A stretch of 64,000 nt of DNA from an uncultured Blastocatellia bacterium (lineage in GTDB: Bacteria > Acidobacteriota > Blastocatellia > HR10), in the NCBI GenBank assembly GCA_937934295.1, contig CALHAI010000009.1, positions 1 through 64,000 of the forward strand, read 5' to 3'. Shown here in pieces: positions 52,122 to 61,288 of the stretch. The notes beneath the pieces are model-generated. The model ran no database searches, had not been told where the DNA came from, and saw only the letters and a program-made list of their open reading frames with translations. A program made the position numbers and the translations under genes. Within the stretch, counting starts at the first letter, position 1; the number at the start of each line of letters is the position of its first letter.

Positions 52122-55100
52122 ATGTTTGGTGTCAGATCCCGTTGGCTTCTCTTGTCCTGGATCTCTGTGCTGGGGGTGACGGCCACCGGTCTTGCCCAAT
52201 TCAAGGCGGGGATTCAGGGGACCGTCACAGATCCCACGGGGGCCGTCATTGCTGGTGCACCGGTCGTGCTCACCAGCCATGAGACGGGCAAAACGCAACA
52301 AGTCGTCACCAGCGCCGAGGGGTTTTATCGCTTCTCCGGGCTGCCGCCGGGAACATATCGGGTCACGGCAGAATACCCCGGCTTCAAAAAGAAAGTCATC
52401 GAGCGCGTGATCGTCCGCGCCGAGGAGGTTCACGGCCTCGATCTTATTCTTGAACCGGGCGAGATCGCCGAGACGCTCACTGTTGAGGCGAGCGGCGAAG
52501 CTATGGCCCTTCACACGGAGAATCCCGATGTGACGCGCGCGGTGACAAATCGCGAGGTGCTGCGACTGCCGCAATTTGGGCGCGATCCTTACGAGCTGAT
52601 TCGCTTGACGCCGGGCGTTCTGGGCCTTGGCGCGCGCGGCAGTCGGGGCGAATCCGTCGGTCTGCCCAATACGACCGGCCCCGGCGGATCGAACGTCTCG
52701 ATCTTCCAGGTCGAGAATCAGGTTCCCCTGAGTGCCAACGGCCAGCGTCTGTCGGCCAACAACTACATGATTGATGGCGTCAGCGTCAACAGTCTGGGCT
52801 GGGCTGGAGCTGCCGTCGTCACCCCCAATCAAGAGTCGGTCAAAGAGATTCGCGTCCTCTCCAGCGCCTATTCGGCCGAGTATGGGCGAAATACCGGCGC
52901 GCAGATTCAGGTCGTCTCGCAAAACGGAACGAACGAGTTTCACGGCAGCGCCATCATCAAATACAACGATCCCGATTTGAACGCCTTCAATCGCTGGGGC
53001 GGGATCACCGGTGATCCGAACCGAGATGCGCCTCCGGTGCGCGTGGAGCAGCTCTATCGTCAGTTTGCCGGGAGTCTCGGCGGGCCCGTTGTCAAGAATC
53101 GGCTCTTTTTCTTCTTCTCCTACGAGGGATTGCGCAGCAACAACACGGACTTCGTGAGCACCTGGATCGAGACACCTGAATTTCGGCAACTGGTCAGGCA
53201 GCAGAGGGCAGGCGGGGTGACGGCACGAATCTTTGGAGCCGAAGGGATCGCGCCGCGCGCTCTCACGGTTCTGCCGGCGGATTGTTCCCTCTTTCTCAAC
53301 GATCCGCGTCGCTGCCAGGCCGTCGCCGGAGGCCTGGACATCGGATCGCTCACCGGAAGCCTTGGTCGCTATGTCCCCGTCGGCAACACGGTGGGCGGGG
53401 GGCTTGACGGCATCCCCGACGTTCAATTCGTCCGCGTCGCCCTGCCCAACATCACTCGGGGCGATCAATTCAATGCCCGCGTGGATTTCACCCGCGGCAA
53501 CGATCAGTTCGCCGTGAGCACGTACATCACGCGCCGCAACGACTTCAAGAATGTCGCCCAGAGTCGTCCTATCGGTGACCTGCGATCCCGACCGATGAAT
53601 TCGGCGGGCACGGTGACCTGGATTCGCACGCTCGCACCCACGCTGCTCAATGAGTGGCGAGCGAACTTCACCCGCTTCACCTTCAATGAGGTGAAGGACA
53701 ATCCCGAAGCCAACTGGGGCATCCCTCGCGTTGAGGTCGAAGGGCCCTCGGCGCTGCGACTGGAGATCGGGGTGATCCGCGCGGAGACGACACCCGGCAT
53801 CTTCGCGCAGAACACCTACGAGGTTCGGGATACGCTCACTTGGGTGCGCGGCGCGAAGACGCTCAAATTCGGCCTGGAGATGCGCCGCGAGCAGGACAAC
53901 AACAACCTCGCCGGCGGAGCCCGTCCGCTTTATCTCTTTCGCGGGCTGTACAACCTGGCCAACGATGCGCCCTATCTGGAAGCGATCAACGCCGATCCGG
54001 GCACCGGCTTGCCCGCCGATGCGCAGCGATACTTCCGCTACACCACCTATGGGTTCTTCTCCCAAAACGATTGGAAAGTTCGTCCCAACCTCACGCTGAA
54101 TCTCGGACTTCGCTATGAATACTTCACGCCACTTCGGGAGAAGCGCCGTCGTTTGAGCAACCTCGTCTTCCCGCCCGGACAGCTCGACCAGTCGCGAATC
54201 GTCGTGAGCGATCAACTGTTTGAGCCGGATCGGAACAATTTTGCGCCGCGCCTCGGTTTTGCCTGGAGCCCGAAGATGTGGAAAGATAAGCTCGTGCTGC
54301 GGGGTGGATTCGGCCTTGGCTACAACCGCATCCCCGGCGTGCTCTTTGGCAACACGCGAGGGAACCCGCCGTTTTTCGCCCGCCATTTCATCTGCTGCGG
54401 GGGATCGGCTTCTGAAGGGCTCTTTCCTTTCGCCGGCGGCCGCATCCTCTACGTGTTGGGCACAAGCCGTGCGCTGACGAGCTATCCGCTGAATCCGGCG
54501 CTGGCGCAAGGTATCGATCCGGCGACCGGAGGCGTGCGCGGCAGCCGAGTCGAGATTTACGGCACGGAACGAAAGGTGCCGAACGCTTACGTCTACTTCT
54601 GGTCGCTGGAGACCGAATACCAACTGCCGGGGAACTTCACCGCGTCCCTAGGCTACCAAGCCAGTAGCAGTCACAAGCTCATTCGCATCATCAACCAGAA
54701 CTTGCTCTATCCGCGCAATCCGTTTTTCGGTCCCGTCTTTTTCCTACTCCCTGACGTCAACGCCAACTATCACGCCATGCTGGCCCGGTTGACGCATCCG
54801 TTCTCACGCGGATTCCGACTTGATGTGAGCTACCGCCTCGGCAAGAGCATTGACACGCTCTCTTACGAAGGGCCGGGGGCGCCGACCAATCAAACCTATC
54901 CGAGCGACTTGCGGTCCGAGCGTGGCCCATCGGATTATGACGTGCGCCATCATACCGTCATCTCGGCGCTGTGGGATCTGCCGCTCCTGCGCACGCGCCC
55001 CGATTTCTGGGGCAGGGCTTTCGGCGGCTGGCAGCTCAACGGCATCTGGACGATCTCCACGGGCTTCCCCTATACGGTGAAGATCGGCCAGAGCCTTCGC

Positions 55101-55523
55101 TTTGCCAACGGCGAGCCCTGGGGGCCGATACGCCCCACGCGCTATTTTGGCGGCGCGCTCACGGATCGCAATGACCAAGCGTTCATTCGACCGGGCGGCA
55201 ATTTCCCCGGCGGCGGCGCGCGCTATTTCGACAGCTCGACGCTCGGTCCTCCGGGCATCGGACGCAACTCGTTTCGCGGGCCGGGCTATCGCAGCGTGGA
55301 CCTCAGCCTGGTGAAAGAGACGGCCCTGCCGCGCATTCCGGGACTGGGCGAGGCCGCCCGACTCGAAATCCGGTTCAACTTCCTCAACGCCCTCAACGAG
55401 CTGAATCTGCAACCGCTTGGCTTCTTCGATGAGGGCGTCTTTGCCGATCGTCCGAACTTCGGCCGGGCGGCGCGGGGGCTTGCCGGTCGCGTCATCGAAT
55501 TCCAAGCGCGGTTCAGTTTTTGA
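52122..55523 (+). CDS. TonB-dependent receptor, Oar-like, of the glycan locus
   Basis: A 1133-residue outer-membrane receptor. ATG 52122, with GGAGGTCATC upstream, gives a signal peptide (LLLSWISVLGVTATGLAQ). Then a carboxypeptidase-regulatory-like domain (about 25-110: IQGTVTDPTGAVIAGAPV, YRFSGLPPGTYRV), a plug (NYMIDGVSVNSLG, YSAEYGRNTGAQIQVVSQNG) and a barrel ending in ARFSF. The frame is open 48 codons upstream through the hairpin and lacks a signal there. GH3 and GH144 genes follow within a few bases, so it probably imports the glycan fragment that they make or break. No SusD-like lipoprotein accompanies it. Confidence 0.92.
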   Translation: MFGVRSRWLLLSWISVLGVTATGLAQFKAGIQGTVTDPTGAVIAGAPVVLTSHETGKTQQVVTSAEGFYRFSGLPPGTYRVTAEYPGFKKKVIERVIVRAEEVHGLDLILEPGEIAETLTVEASGEAMALHTENPDVTRAVTNREVLRLPQFGRDPYELIRLTPGVLGLGARGSRGESVGLPNTTGPGGSNVSIFQVENQVPLSANGQRLSANNYMIDGVSVNSLGWAGAAVVTPNQESVKEIRVLSSAYSAEYGRNTGAQIQVVSQNGTNEFHGSAIIKYNDPDLNAFNRWGGITGDPNRDAPPVRVEQLYRQFAGSLGGPVVKNRLFFFFSYEGLRSNNTDFVSTWIETPEFRQLVRQQRAGGVTARIFGAEGIAPRALTVLPADCSLFLNDPRRCQAVAGGLDIGSLTGSLGRYVPVGNTVGGGLDGIPDVQFVRVALPNITRGDQFNARVDFTRGNDQFAVSTYITRRNDFKNVAQSRPIGDLRSRPMNSAGTVTWIRTLAPTLLNEWRANFTRFTFNEVKDNPEANWGIPRVEVEGPSALRLEIGVIRAETTPGIFAQNTYEVRDTLTWVRGAKTLKFGLEMRREQDNNNLAGGARPLYLFRGLYNLANDAPYLEAINADPGTGLPADAQRYFRYTTYGFFSQNDWKVRPNLTLNLGLRYEYFTPLREKRRRLSNLVFPPGQLDQSRIVVSDQLFEPDRNNFAPRLGFAWSPKMWKDKLVLRGGFGLGYNRIPGVLFGNTRGNPPFFARHFICCGGSASEGLFPFAGGRILYVLGTSRALTSYPLNPALAQGIDPATGGVRGSRVEIYGTERKVPNAYVYFWSLETEYQLPGNFTASLGYQASSSHKLIRIINQNLLYPRNPFFGPVFFLLPDVNANYHAMLARLTHPFSRGFRLDVSYRLGKSIDTLSYEGPGAPTNQTYPSDLRSERGPSDYDVRHHTVISALWDLPLLRTRPDFWGRAFGGWQLNGIWTISTGFPYTVKIGQSLRFANGEPWGPIRPTRYFGGALTDRNDQAFIRPGGNFPGGGARYFDSSTLGPPGIGRNSFRGPGYRSVDLSLVKETALPRIPGLGEAARLEIRFNFLNALNELNLQPLGFFDEGVFADRPNFGRAARGLAGRVIEFQARFSF

Positions 55524-55539
55524 TCCGTGAGCGACGTTC

Positions 55540-57792
55540 ATGCGTCAGTACGCAAGCAGCTACAGAAGCACAAGAGGGTGGAAGCTCACGATGTGGATGT
55601 TCGGCCTGATGAGCGCCTTGCTCCTGACAGGGATACCCGTTCCCCCCGCGTCGCCCGCCGATGAGATCGAGCGCAAGATTGCTGCCCTGCTCCGGCAGAT
55701 GACGCTTGAGGAGAAGCTCGGGCAGCTTCAGATGCTCGATGGCGACGTGGATGGCTCTTATCGCCCCGACCATCTCGATCTCGTGCGGCGGGGACTTGTC
55801 GGCGCGTTCCTCAACGTGCGCGGAGCGCGCCGCGTGAACGAGCTGCAGCGGATCGCCGTCGAGGAATCGAGGTTGAAGATCCCGCTTCTTTTCGGCTTCG
55901 ATGTCCTGCACGGCTATCGGACGATCTTTCCCGTGCCGCTTGCGGAAGCGAGCAGTTGGGATCCCGAGGCCGTCCAGCGGGCCGCCAGCATCGCGGCCGC
56001 CGAAGCGCGAGCTGCTGGCGTCACCTGGACCTTCGCCCCCATGGTGGACATCGCCCGCGATCCTCGCTGGGGCCGCATCGTCGAAGGCTCGGGCGAAGAC
56101 CCGCATCTGGGCTCGGTCATGGCACGAGCCCGCGTGCGGGGATTTCAAGGGCACGACTACAGCGCCTCAGATCGAGTCCTCGCCTGCGCCAAACACTTCG
56201 TCGGCTATGGCGCGGCCGAAGGCGGACGCGATTACAACACGACCGATATGTCCGAACGAACGTTGCGGGAGATTTATCTTCCTCCCTTCAAGGCGGCCGT
56301 CGAGGCGGGCGTGGGCACGATCATGAGCGCCTTCAACGATCTCAGCGGCATTCCGGCTTCGGCCAATCCCTTCACGCTGACGACCATTCTACGGGGCGAG
56401 TGGAAGTTCGACGGCGTTGTCCTGAGCGATTACACGGCCATTGAAGAACTCATGGCGCACGGGCTCGCTGCCGATGGGGCCGAAGCCGCGCGCTACGCGC
56501 TTGATGCCGGCGTGGACATGGAGATGGTGAGCCGCCTCTACAGCCGGCACGTGCCGCAGCTCATCAAAGAGGGCAAGCTCTCGATGGCCACTCTGGATGA
56601 GGCGGTGCGGCGCGTGCTGCGGATCAAATTCCGATTGGGATTGTTCGAGCGCCCGTACGCCGATGAAGCGCGCGAGCGCGCCGTGCTTCTCCGCCCGGAG
56701 CATCGAGCGGCGGCGCGCGAGATGGCGGCGCGTTCGATCGTGCTCTTGAAGAACGAAGGCCACCTGCTGCCGCTGAGCAAGACGGTGCGAACGCTCGCCG
56801 TCATCGGACCTCTGGCCGATGATCAACGAAATCTGCTCGGCCCCTGGTCGGGGGACGGACGCGCCGAGGATGTCGTCGCCATCCTGTCGGGCATCACGGC
56901 TAAGCTCGGGCCAACGGCGCGAGTCCTCCACGCGCGAGGATGTGAGATCACCGACTGCTCCTCACGCGAAATCGCCGAAGCCGTGCGCCTCGCGCGCCAG
57001 GCCGAGGTCGCCATCGTTGTCGTCGGGGAATCGGCGGAGATGAGCGGCGAAGCGGCCTCGCGCGCCTCGCTCGATCTGCCGGGACGACAACTGGAACTGG
57101 TGAAAGCGATCCACGCCACCGGCACGCCGACGGTCGTCCTGCTCGTCAACGGACGCCCGCTCACGATCCCCTGGATCGCCGAGCATGTGCCGGCCATCCT
57201 CGAAACCTGGTTCGCCGGAACCGAGGCCGGTCACGCCATCGCCGACGTCCTCTTCGGTGATGTCAATCCCGGCGGCAAATTGCCCGTGACGTTTCCCCGC
57301 TCGGTCGGGCAGATCCCGATCTACTACAACCACAAGAGGACGGGGAGACCGCCCAATCCCACAAACAAGTACACGTCCAAGTATCTCGATGAAGAAGTGA
57401 CGCCGCTCTTCCCCTTCGGCTACGGGTTGAGCTACAGCCAATTTCAAATCTCACATCTCCAACTGAGCCGCCAGCGAATCCGACCGGATGAGTCGCTGAC
57501 TGTCAGCGTCGAGGTTGAAAACATTGGCTCTCGCACGGGCGATGAAGTCGTCCAGCTCTACATTTGCGATGTGGCGGCCAGCGTGACGCGACCGGTGCGG
57601 GAACTGAAAGGCTTCCGGAGGATCACCCTGCGACCGGGAGAAAAGGGTCGCATCACGTTCACGCTCGGGCCGGAGCATCTGGGCTTTTACGATCGTCAGA
57701 TGCAGTTTATCGTCGAGCCGGGAGAATTCCGCATCTTCGTCGGCACCAGCTCCGTCGGTGGATTGGAAGCGAGCTTCGAGGTGGTACAATAG
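55540..57792 (+). CDS. Glycoside hydrolase family 3 beta-glucosidase-like enzyme
   Basis: A 750-residue exported enzyme. After a signal segment (MFGLMSALLLTGIPVPP) come the GH3 N-domain with Lys218-His219 (CAKHFVGYG) and nucleophile Asp297 (GVVLSDYTA), the C-domain (VIGPLADDQRNLLGPWSG, VVVGESAEMSGE, FPFGYGLSYSQF) and a fibronectin III-like end (about 650-750). It removes glucosyl units from beta-linked oligosaccharides; some GH3 enzymes prefer sophorose (beta-1,2). The ATG at 55540 lacks a good ribosome site; ATG 55591 (MWMFGL), preceded by GAGGGTGGAAG, would keep the signal and may be the true start. Confidence 0.92.
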   Translation: MRQYASSYRSTRGWKLTMWMFGLMSALLLTGIPVPPASPADEIERKIAALLRQMTLEEKLGQLQMLDGDVDGSYRPDHLDLVRRGLVGAFLNVRGARRVNELQRIAVEESRLKIPLLFGFDVLHGYRTIFPVPLAEASSWDPEAVQRAASIAAAEARAAGVTWTFAPMVDIARDPRWGRIVEGSGEDPHLGSVMARARVRGFQGHDYSASDRVLACAKHFVGYGAAEGGRDYNTTDMSERTLREIYLPPFKAAVEAGVGTIMSAFNDLSGIPASANPFTLTTILRGEWKFDGVVLSDYTAIEELMAHGLAADGAEAARYALDAGVDMEMVSRLYSRHVPQLIKEGKLSMATLDEAVRRVLRIKFRLGLFERPYADEARERAVLLRPEHRAAAREMAARSIVLLKNEGHLLPLSKTVRTLAVIGPLADDQRNLLGPWSGDGRAEDVVAILSGITAKLGPTARVLHARGCEITDCSSREIAEAVRLARQAEVAIVVVGESAEMSGEAASRASLDLPGRQLELVKAIHATGTPTVVLLVNGRPLTIPWIAEHVPAILETWFAGTEAGHAIADVLFGDVNPGGKLPVTFPRSVGQIPIYYNHKRTGRPPNPTNKYTSKYLDEEVTPLFPFGYGLSYSQFQISHLQLSRQRIRPDESLTVSVEVENIGSRTGDEVVQLYICDVAASVTRPVRELKGFRRITLRPGEKGRITFTLGPEHLGFYDRQMQFIVEPGEFRIFVGTSSVGGLEASFEVVQ
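57785..57790 (+). promoter_or_regulatory. TACAAT box (extended -10, TGG before it) six bases before a GTG start
   Basis: TGGTACAAT ends at 57790 and the GTG of the glucanase-like gene follows after exactly six bases. The hexamer is made from the last codons and stop of the GH3 gene, so the gene may have its own leaderless transcript in addition to the operon mRNA. Chance overlap is possible. Confidence 0.4.
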
Positions 57793-57796
57793 AGTT

Positions 57797-59125
57797 GTGG
57801 ATCGCCGGATCGTCATCGGGCTCATCGGCCTCTTGCTCATGGCCCCCGCGCAATGTGGGTTGGCGCCGACGCCCCAGCAGCTCTCACCAGAAGACGAGGC
57901 CTTTCTGGAAGACCTCTCCCGCCGCGCCTTTTTATTCTTTTGGGAGCAGACCGATCCGAACACGGGCCTGGTGCGTGATCGCGCCGGAGTCAACGGCGAA
58001 CGTCGGTCGGATCTCGCGAGCATTGCGGCGACCGGTTTCGGCCTGACGGCGCTCTGCATTGCCGCCGAACGGGGCTGGGTCAGTCAGGTCGAGGCCCGCC
58101 AGCGCGCTCGCACGACGCTTGAGTTTTTCGCCGAGCGAGCCTTCCACAAGAATGGGTGGTTTTACCACTACCTGAACGCCAGGACCGGCGCTCGCGAGTG
58201 GGCGAGCGAGGTTTCGACGATTGATACGGCTCTGCTTCTGGCCGGCGTGCTCACGGTGCGGCAGTGCTTCGCTTCCGATGCCGAGATCGTCGCCCTGGCC
58301 ACGACGATCTACGAGCGGGTGGATTTCCCCTGGATGCTCAACGGGCATCCGACCTTGTTCTCACAGGGGTGGATGCCGGAGAGTGGATTTCTCTCCGCCC
58401 GCTGGGACACGTATAGCGAGCACATGATCCTCTATCTCCTGGCCATCGCCTCGCCGACGCATCCGATCTCGCCCGAGGCGTGGTATGCCTGGCGGCGGAA
58501 TCCGATCACCTACGCGGGCTACACATACATCCACGGGGCGCCGCCGCTTTTCATCCATCAGTATTCGCACGCTTGGATAGATTTTCGCCGTCGCCGAGAA
58601 GAACGTGGGATGCGCACCGATTGGTTCGAGAATTCGATCCGGGCCACGCGCGCCCATCGAGAATTTTGCCTTCGACTCGCTCGGGAATTTCCCGCGAGTT
58701 ATTCGGAGAACGTCTGGGGCATCACGGCCTCCGATTGCGTGCGGCAGGAGCGCATCCAATACTGCGATTGGGGTGGGCCGCCGCCCCGGGGCTTTCCCCG
58801 CGATGGGCGGATTGATGGAACGGTCGTGCCCAGCGCCGCCGCCGGGTCGCTCATGTTCACGCCGGAGATTTCGCTGCCGGCGCTCCGCACCATGAAGGAA
58901 AGGTTCTCCGCCGAGTACGGCGAGCGCTTTTACGGTCGCTACGGCTTCACCGATGCCTTCAATCCGACGACCGGCTGGGTGAATGCGGATGTGATCGGCA
59001 TCAGCGTGGGCATCACGCTGCTCAGCGCCGAAAACTTGCGCGCGGGAACCGTCTGGCACTTCTTCATGCGCAATCCGGAGATCGAGCGAGCCCTCATCTT
59101 CATTGGCCTCCGACCGGAAGGGTAA
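57797..59125 (+). CDS. Glycoside hydrolase of the PF10091 group, likely GH144 beta-1,2-glucanase-like
   Basis: A 442-residue exported (alpha/alpha)-barrel enzyme. A short signal (RRIVIGLIGLLLMAPAQ) precedes a domain with family blocks: FLEDLSRRAFLFFWEQTDPNTG, ASEVSTIDTALLLAGVL, SEHMILYLLAIASPTHPI, FIHQYSHAWIDFRRR, ENVWGITASDC and GFTDAFNPTTGWV. These match the Glycoamylase (PF10091) group, where the characterised CAZy family is GH144, endo-beta-1,2-glucanase, known to lie beside GH3 enzymes acting on sophorooligosaccharides. Activity on another beta-glucan cannot be excluded. GTG 57797, four bases after the GH3 stop, is preferred over an in-frame GTG at 57758. Confidence 0.85.
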   Translation: MDRRIVIGLIGLLLMAPAQCGLAPTPQQLSPEDEAFLEDLSRRAFLFFWEQTDPNTGLVRDRAGVNGERRSDLASIAATGFGLTALCIAAERGWVSQVEARQRARTTLEFFAERAFHKNGWFYHYLNARTGAREWASEVSTIDTALLLAGVLTVRQCFASDAEIVALATTIYERVDFPWMLNGHPTLFSQGWMPESGFLSARWDTYSEHMILYLLAIASPTHPISPEAWYAWRRNPITYAGYTYIHGAPPLFIHQYSHAWIDFRRRREERGMRTDWFENSIRATRAHREFCLRLAREFPASYSENVWGITASDCVRQERIQYCDWGGPPPRGFPRDGRIDGTVVPSAAAGSLMFTPEISLPALRTMKERFSAEYGERFYGRYGFTDAFNPTTGWVNADVIGISVGITLLSAENLRAGTVWHFFMRNPEIERALIFIGLRPEG

Positions 59126-59262
59126 TCACATGCGCCGCATGCCATCCGCAGGGGTGTCGTGCGCCTCCTTTGTCGATCAATTTGAGAATGGCCGGCCGTT
59201 ATCTATGGCTCGTTGCACCTCTCCTGAAGCTACGTTCGACCGCTTGCTCTTGGCGCGCATGG

Positions 59263-59268
59263 TATAAT
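59263..59268 (+). promoter_or_regulatory. Consensus extended -10 (TGG-TATAAT) seven bases before a GTG start
   Basis: TATAAT preceded by TGG lies seven bases before GTG 59276. The first ATG of the frame (59267) falls inside the hexamer, so it cannot be on the message made from this promoter; translation from the GTG at the 5' end is the consistent reading. Confidence 0.6.
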
Positions 59269-59275
59269 GCCCCTT

Positions 59276-61282
59276 GTGAGACCTCGCGGCGTAAGACGTC
59301 GGAGATTTATCGCGCTATTTCTCATCGCCCTTGGGCTCAAGGGGCTGCCGCTGCGGGCACAGGAAGCTACGCTCCGCATCTTCTTCCCCGATGTCGGTCA
59401 TGGACATGCCGTGCTCGTCATCTCGCCAGCGGGGCGCACGCTGCTCATTGATGGTGGTCCAGATGGAGCCGGAAATGCTGTCCTTGTGCCATGGATGCGC
59501 GACCTCGGACTCTCCCGTCTCGATGTGATGATCGCCACCCATTACGATGTTGATCACATTGGCGGACTGGATGAGGTCGCTGCAGCTTTCCCCCCGGCAG
59601 TCGCCTACGATAGCGGCGATCTCACAGCTCCTCGTGAGAGTCGATTCTTCATCGAGTATGTGAGCACTATTGGGGCGGCCCGTCGGACGATCCGCGCGGG
59701 AGAGGTCATTGACCTCGGCGGAGGCGTTCGCGCTACATGTCTTGTTGTCAACGGCGATCTCTTGAGCGGCGGGCGCGTCGGCATCTTCGGCCGCTCCGAT
59801 CCGTTCGATCAGGTGGATAACAGCGCTTCAATTGGCCTCCTCATCCAATACGGCGATTTCGACCTCTTCATCGCAGGTGATCTCACGGGCGGAGGCGGCG
59901 TGACGACGGACGTCGAATCCACGGTCGCGCAGCTTGTCGGCGACGTAGACGTGCTGCAATTGAATCATCACGGGAGCGCGACGAGCAGCAACGCGACGTT
60001 CCTCTCGCGGCTCAAAGCCGAAGTCGGGATCGTGCAAGCCGCGACAGCGAACCCGTTCGGTCATCCGAGTGTGGAAGTCGTGGATCGCTTCGTCACGACG
60101 ACGCCGACAAGTGGACTGACGCCCATTCCCCCCGATGGAGACTTCCCACTCCCTCGCCCTCCCGTCCTTTTTCAAACACAGGCGAGCCCACCTTCGGATG
60201 CGCGCGTGAGCCAGCAAGGATTTGTCGCCGAAGGAACGATCGCCATGGAGACCGACGGACGTCAATACACGGTGCGTGGCGAGCGGCTATTGCCGCGGAC
60301 CTTCCCGACCGACGGCGCCGAACGTGGCGTGCGCACCGATTTCCCGCCGACGATCTTGATGCGAACTTCTCCCATTGTTCCGCAAGCCGGAGAGGCCGTT
60401 CTCCTCATGGCGCAGATCGCGGACGATTCCGGGCAGATTCGTTCGACCCGCTTGACCGTCTCCGTGAATGAAGGAGAGCCGATGCCCATTCCGATCGCGC
60501 GCTTTTCGCAAACGCTCTTTGTTGGGGAGATCCCTGGGCAACCGGATGGGGCACTCGTGCGCTATTGCCTCACCGCCGAGGATGAGGTGGGGCAAGCGAC
60601 GACGGCCTGTGGCCTCTATTTCGCCGGCATCACACCGATTCGCGCTCTCCGAGCTGTGGACGCCTGGGGCGTTCCGCGTTACGAAGGCGCGGTCGCTCGT
60701 ATCGTCGGCACGGTGACCGTCAGAAGCGGAGCGTTCCATCGCACGCAAACCGATGTGTTCGTGGAAGATGAGACCGGAGGGATTCGCGTCTTCGAATTGC
60801 GATCTCAAAGCCAGTGGGTGAACCTTGGAGATCGCGTTCTGGCTACCGGGCGCGTGAAGAGCTTCAACGGGCTTTTGGAACTCGACATCACCAATCCGCT
60901 GCCTGTGCCGCCGTTCCCCTTTCCGTTCGGCATTCGCGTGCTCAGCCGCTCAGATACAGAGCCCGCTCCCCGACCCGCACGCATTGCCGACGTGGGCGAA
61001 GCCCTTGAAGGGCAGCTCGTGCGAATCGAGGGGGTGAGGATCATTCAGGGTGCGATCCCGCCGTCCGGCAACGCACAGCTCACTATCACCGACGGCACGG
61101 GGACGACGACGCTGCGCATCCTCGGCTCGACGGACATCCCCGGATTACCGACGCCGACCGGCCCCTTCACCCTCATCGGCATCGTCGGACAGTTCGACCG
61201 TTTTCGCCCCTTCACGCGCGGATATCAGATCTTGCCTCGCCGCCGCGCGGATGTCGTTCTCGCCGCTCACCCATCGGCTTAA
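59276..61282 (+). CDS. Secreted metallo-beta-lactamase-fold hydrolase with OB-fold domain (ComEC-MBL-like)
   Basis: A 668-residue exported protein. After a signal peptide (RFIALFLIALGLKGLPLRAQ), residues 30-275 form a metallo-beta-lactamase domain like that of ComEC/Rec2: DVGHGHAVLVIS, TLLIDGGPDG, ATHYDVDHIGGL (the HxDxDH metal site), LFIAGDLTGGG and QLNHHGSATSSN. The middle is beta-sandwich-like (about 350-450). The region around 460-540 (ARIVGTVTVRSGAFHRTQTD, FVEDETGGIRVFE) and a second copy near 570-650 look like OB-folds of nucleic-acid-binding type. Together this suggests an extracellular nuclease or phosphodiesterase. It runs convergent to the next gene with a 6-base gap. Confidence 0.8.
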   Translation: MRPRGVRRRRFIALFLIALGLKGLPLRAQEATLRIFFPDVGHGHAVLVISPAGRTLLIDGGPDGAGNAVLVPWMRDLGLSRLDVMIATHYDVDHIGGLDEVAAAFPPAVAYDSGDLTAPRESRFFIEYVSTIGAARRTIRAGEVIDLGGGVRATCLVVNGDLLSGGRVGIFGRSDPFDQVDNSASIGLLIQYGDFDLFIAGDLTGGGGVTTDVESTVAQLVGDVDVLQLNHHGSATSSNATFLSRLKAEVGIVQAATANPFGHPSVEVVDRFVTTTPTSGLTPIPPDGDFPLPRPPVLFQTQASPPSDARVSQQGFVAEGTIAMETDGRQYTVRGERLLPRTFPTDGAERGVRTDFPPTILMRTSPIVPQAGEAVLLMAQIADDSGQIRSTRLTVSVNEGEPMPIPIARFSQTLFVGEIPGQPDGALVRYCLTAEDEVGQATTACGLYFAGITPIRALRAVDAWGVPRYEGAVARIVGTVTVRSGAFHRTQTDVFVEDETGGIRVFELRSQSQWVNLGDRVLATGRVKSFNGLLELDITNPLPVPPFPFPFGIRVLSRSDTEPAPRPARIADVGEALEGQLVRIEGVRIIQGAIPPSGNAQLTITDGTGTTTLRILGSTDIPGLPTPTGPFTLIGIVGQFDRFRPFTRGYQILPRRRADVVLAAHPSA

Positions 61283-61288
61283 CGCGAC

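Noticed and set aside
51897-54623. 908-residue open frame antisense to the TonB receptor
   Set aside because: It lies opposite a clear receptor gene, lacks a ribosome site and domains, and is the kind of shadow frame GC-rich codon use creates.
59267-59269. ATG start of the metallo-beta-lactamase-fold gene
   Set aside because: The ATG lies inside the TATAAT box and would not be on the transcript; GTG 59276 fits better.
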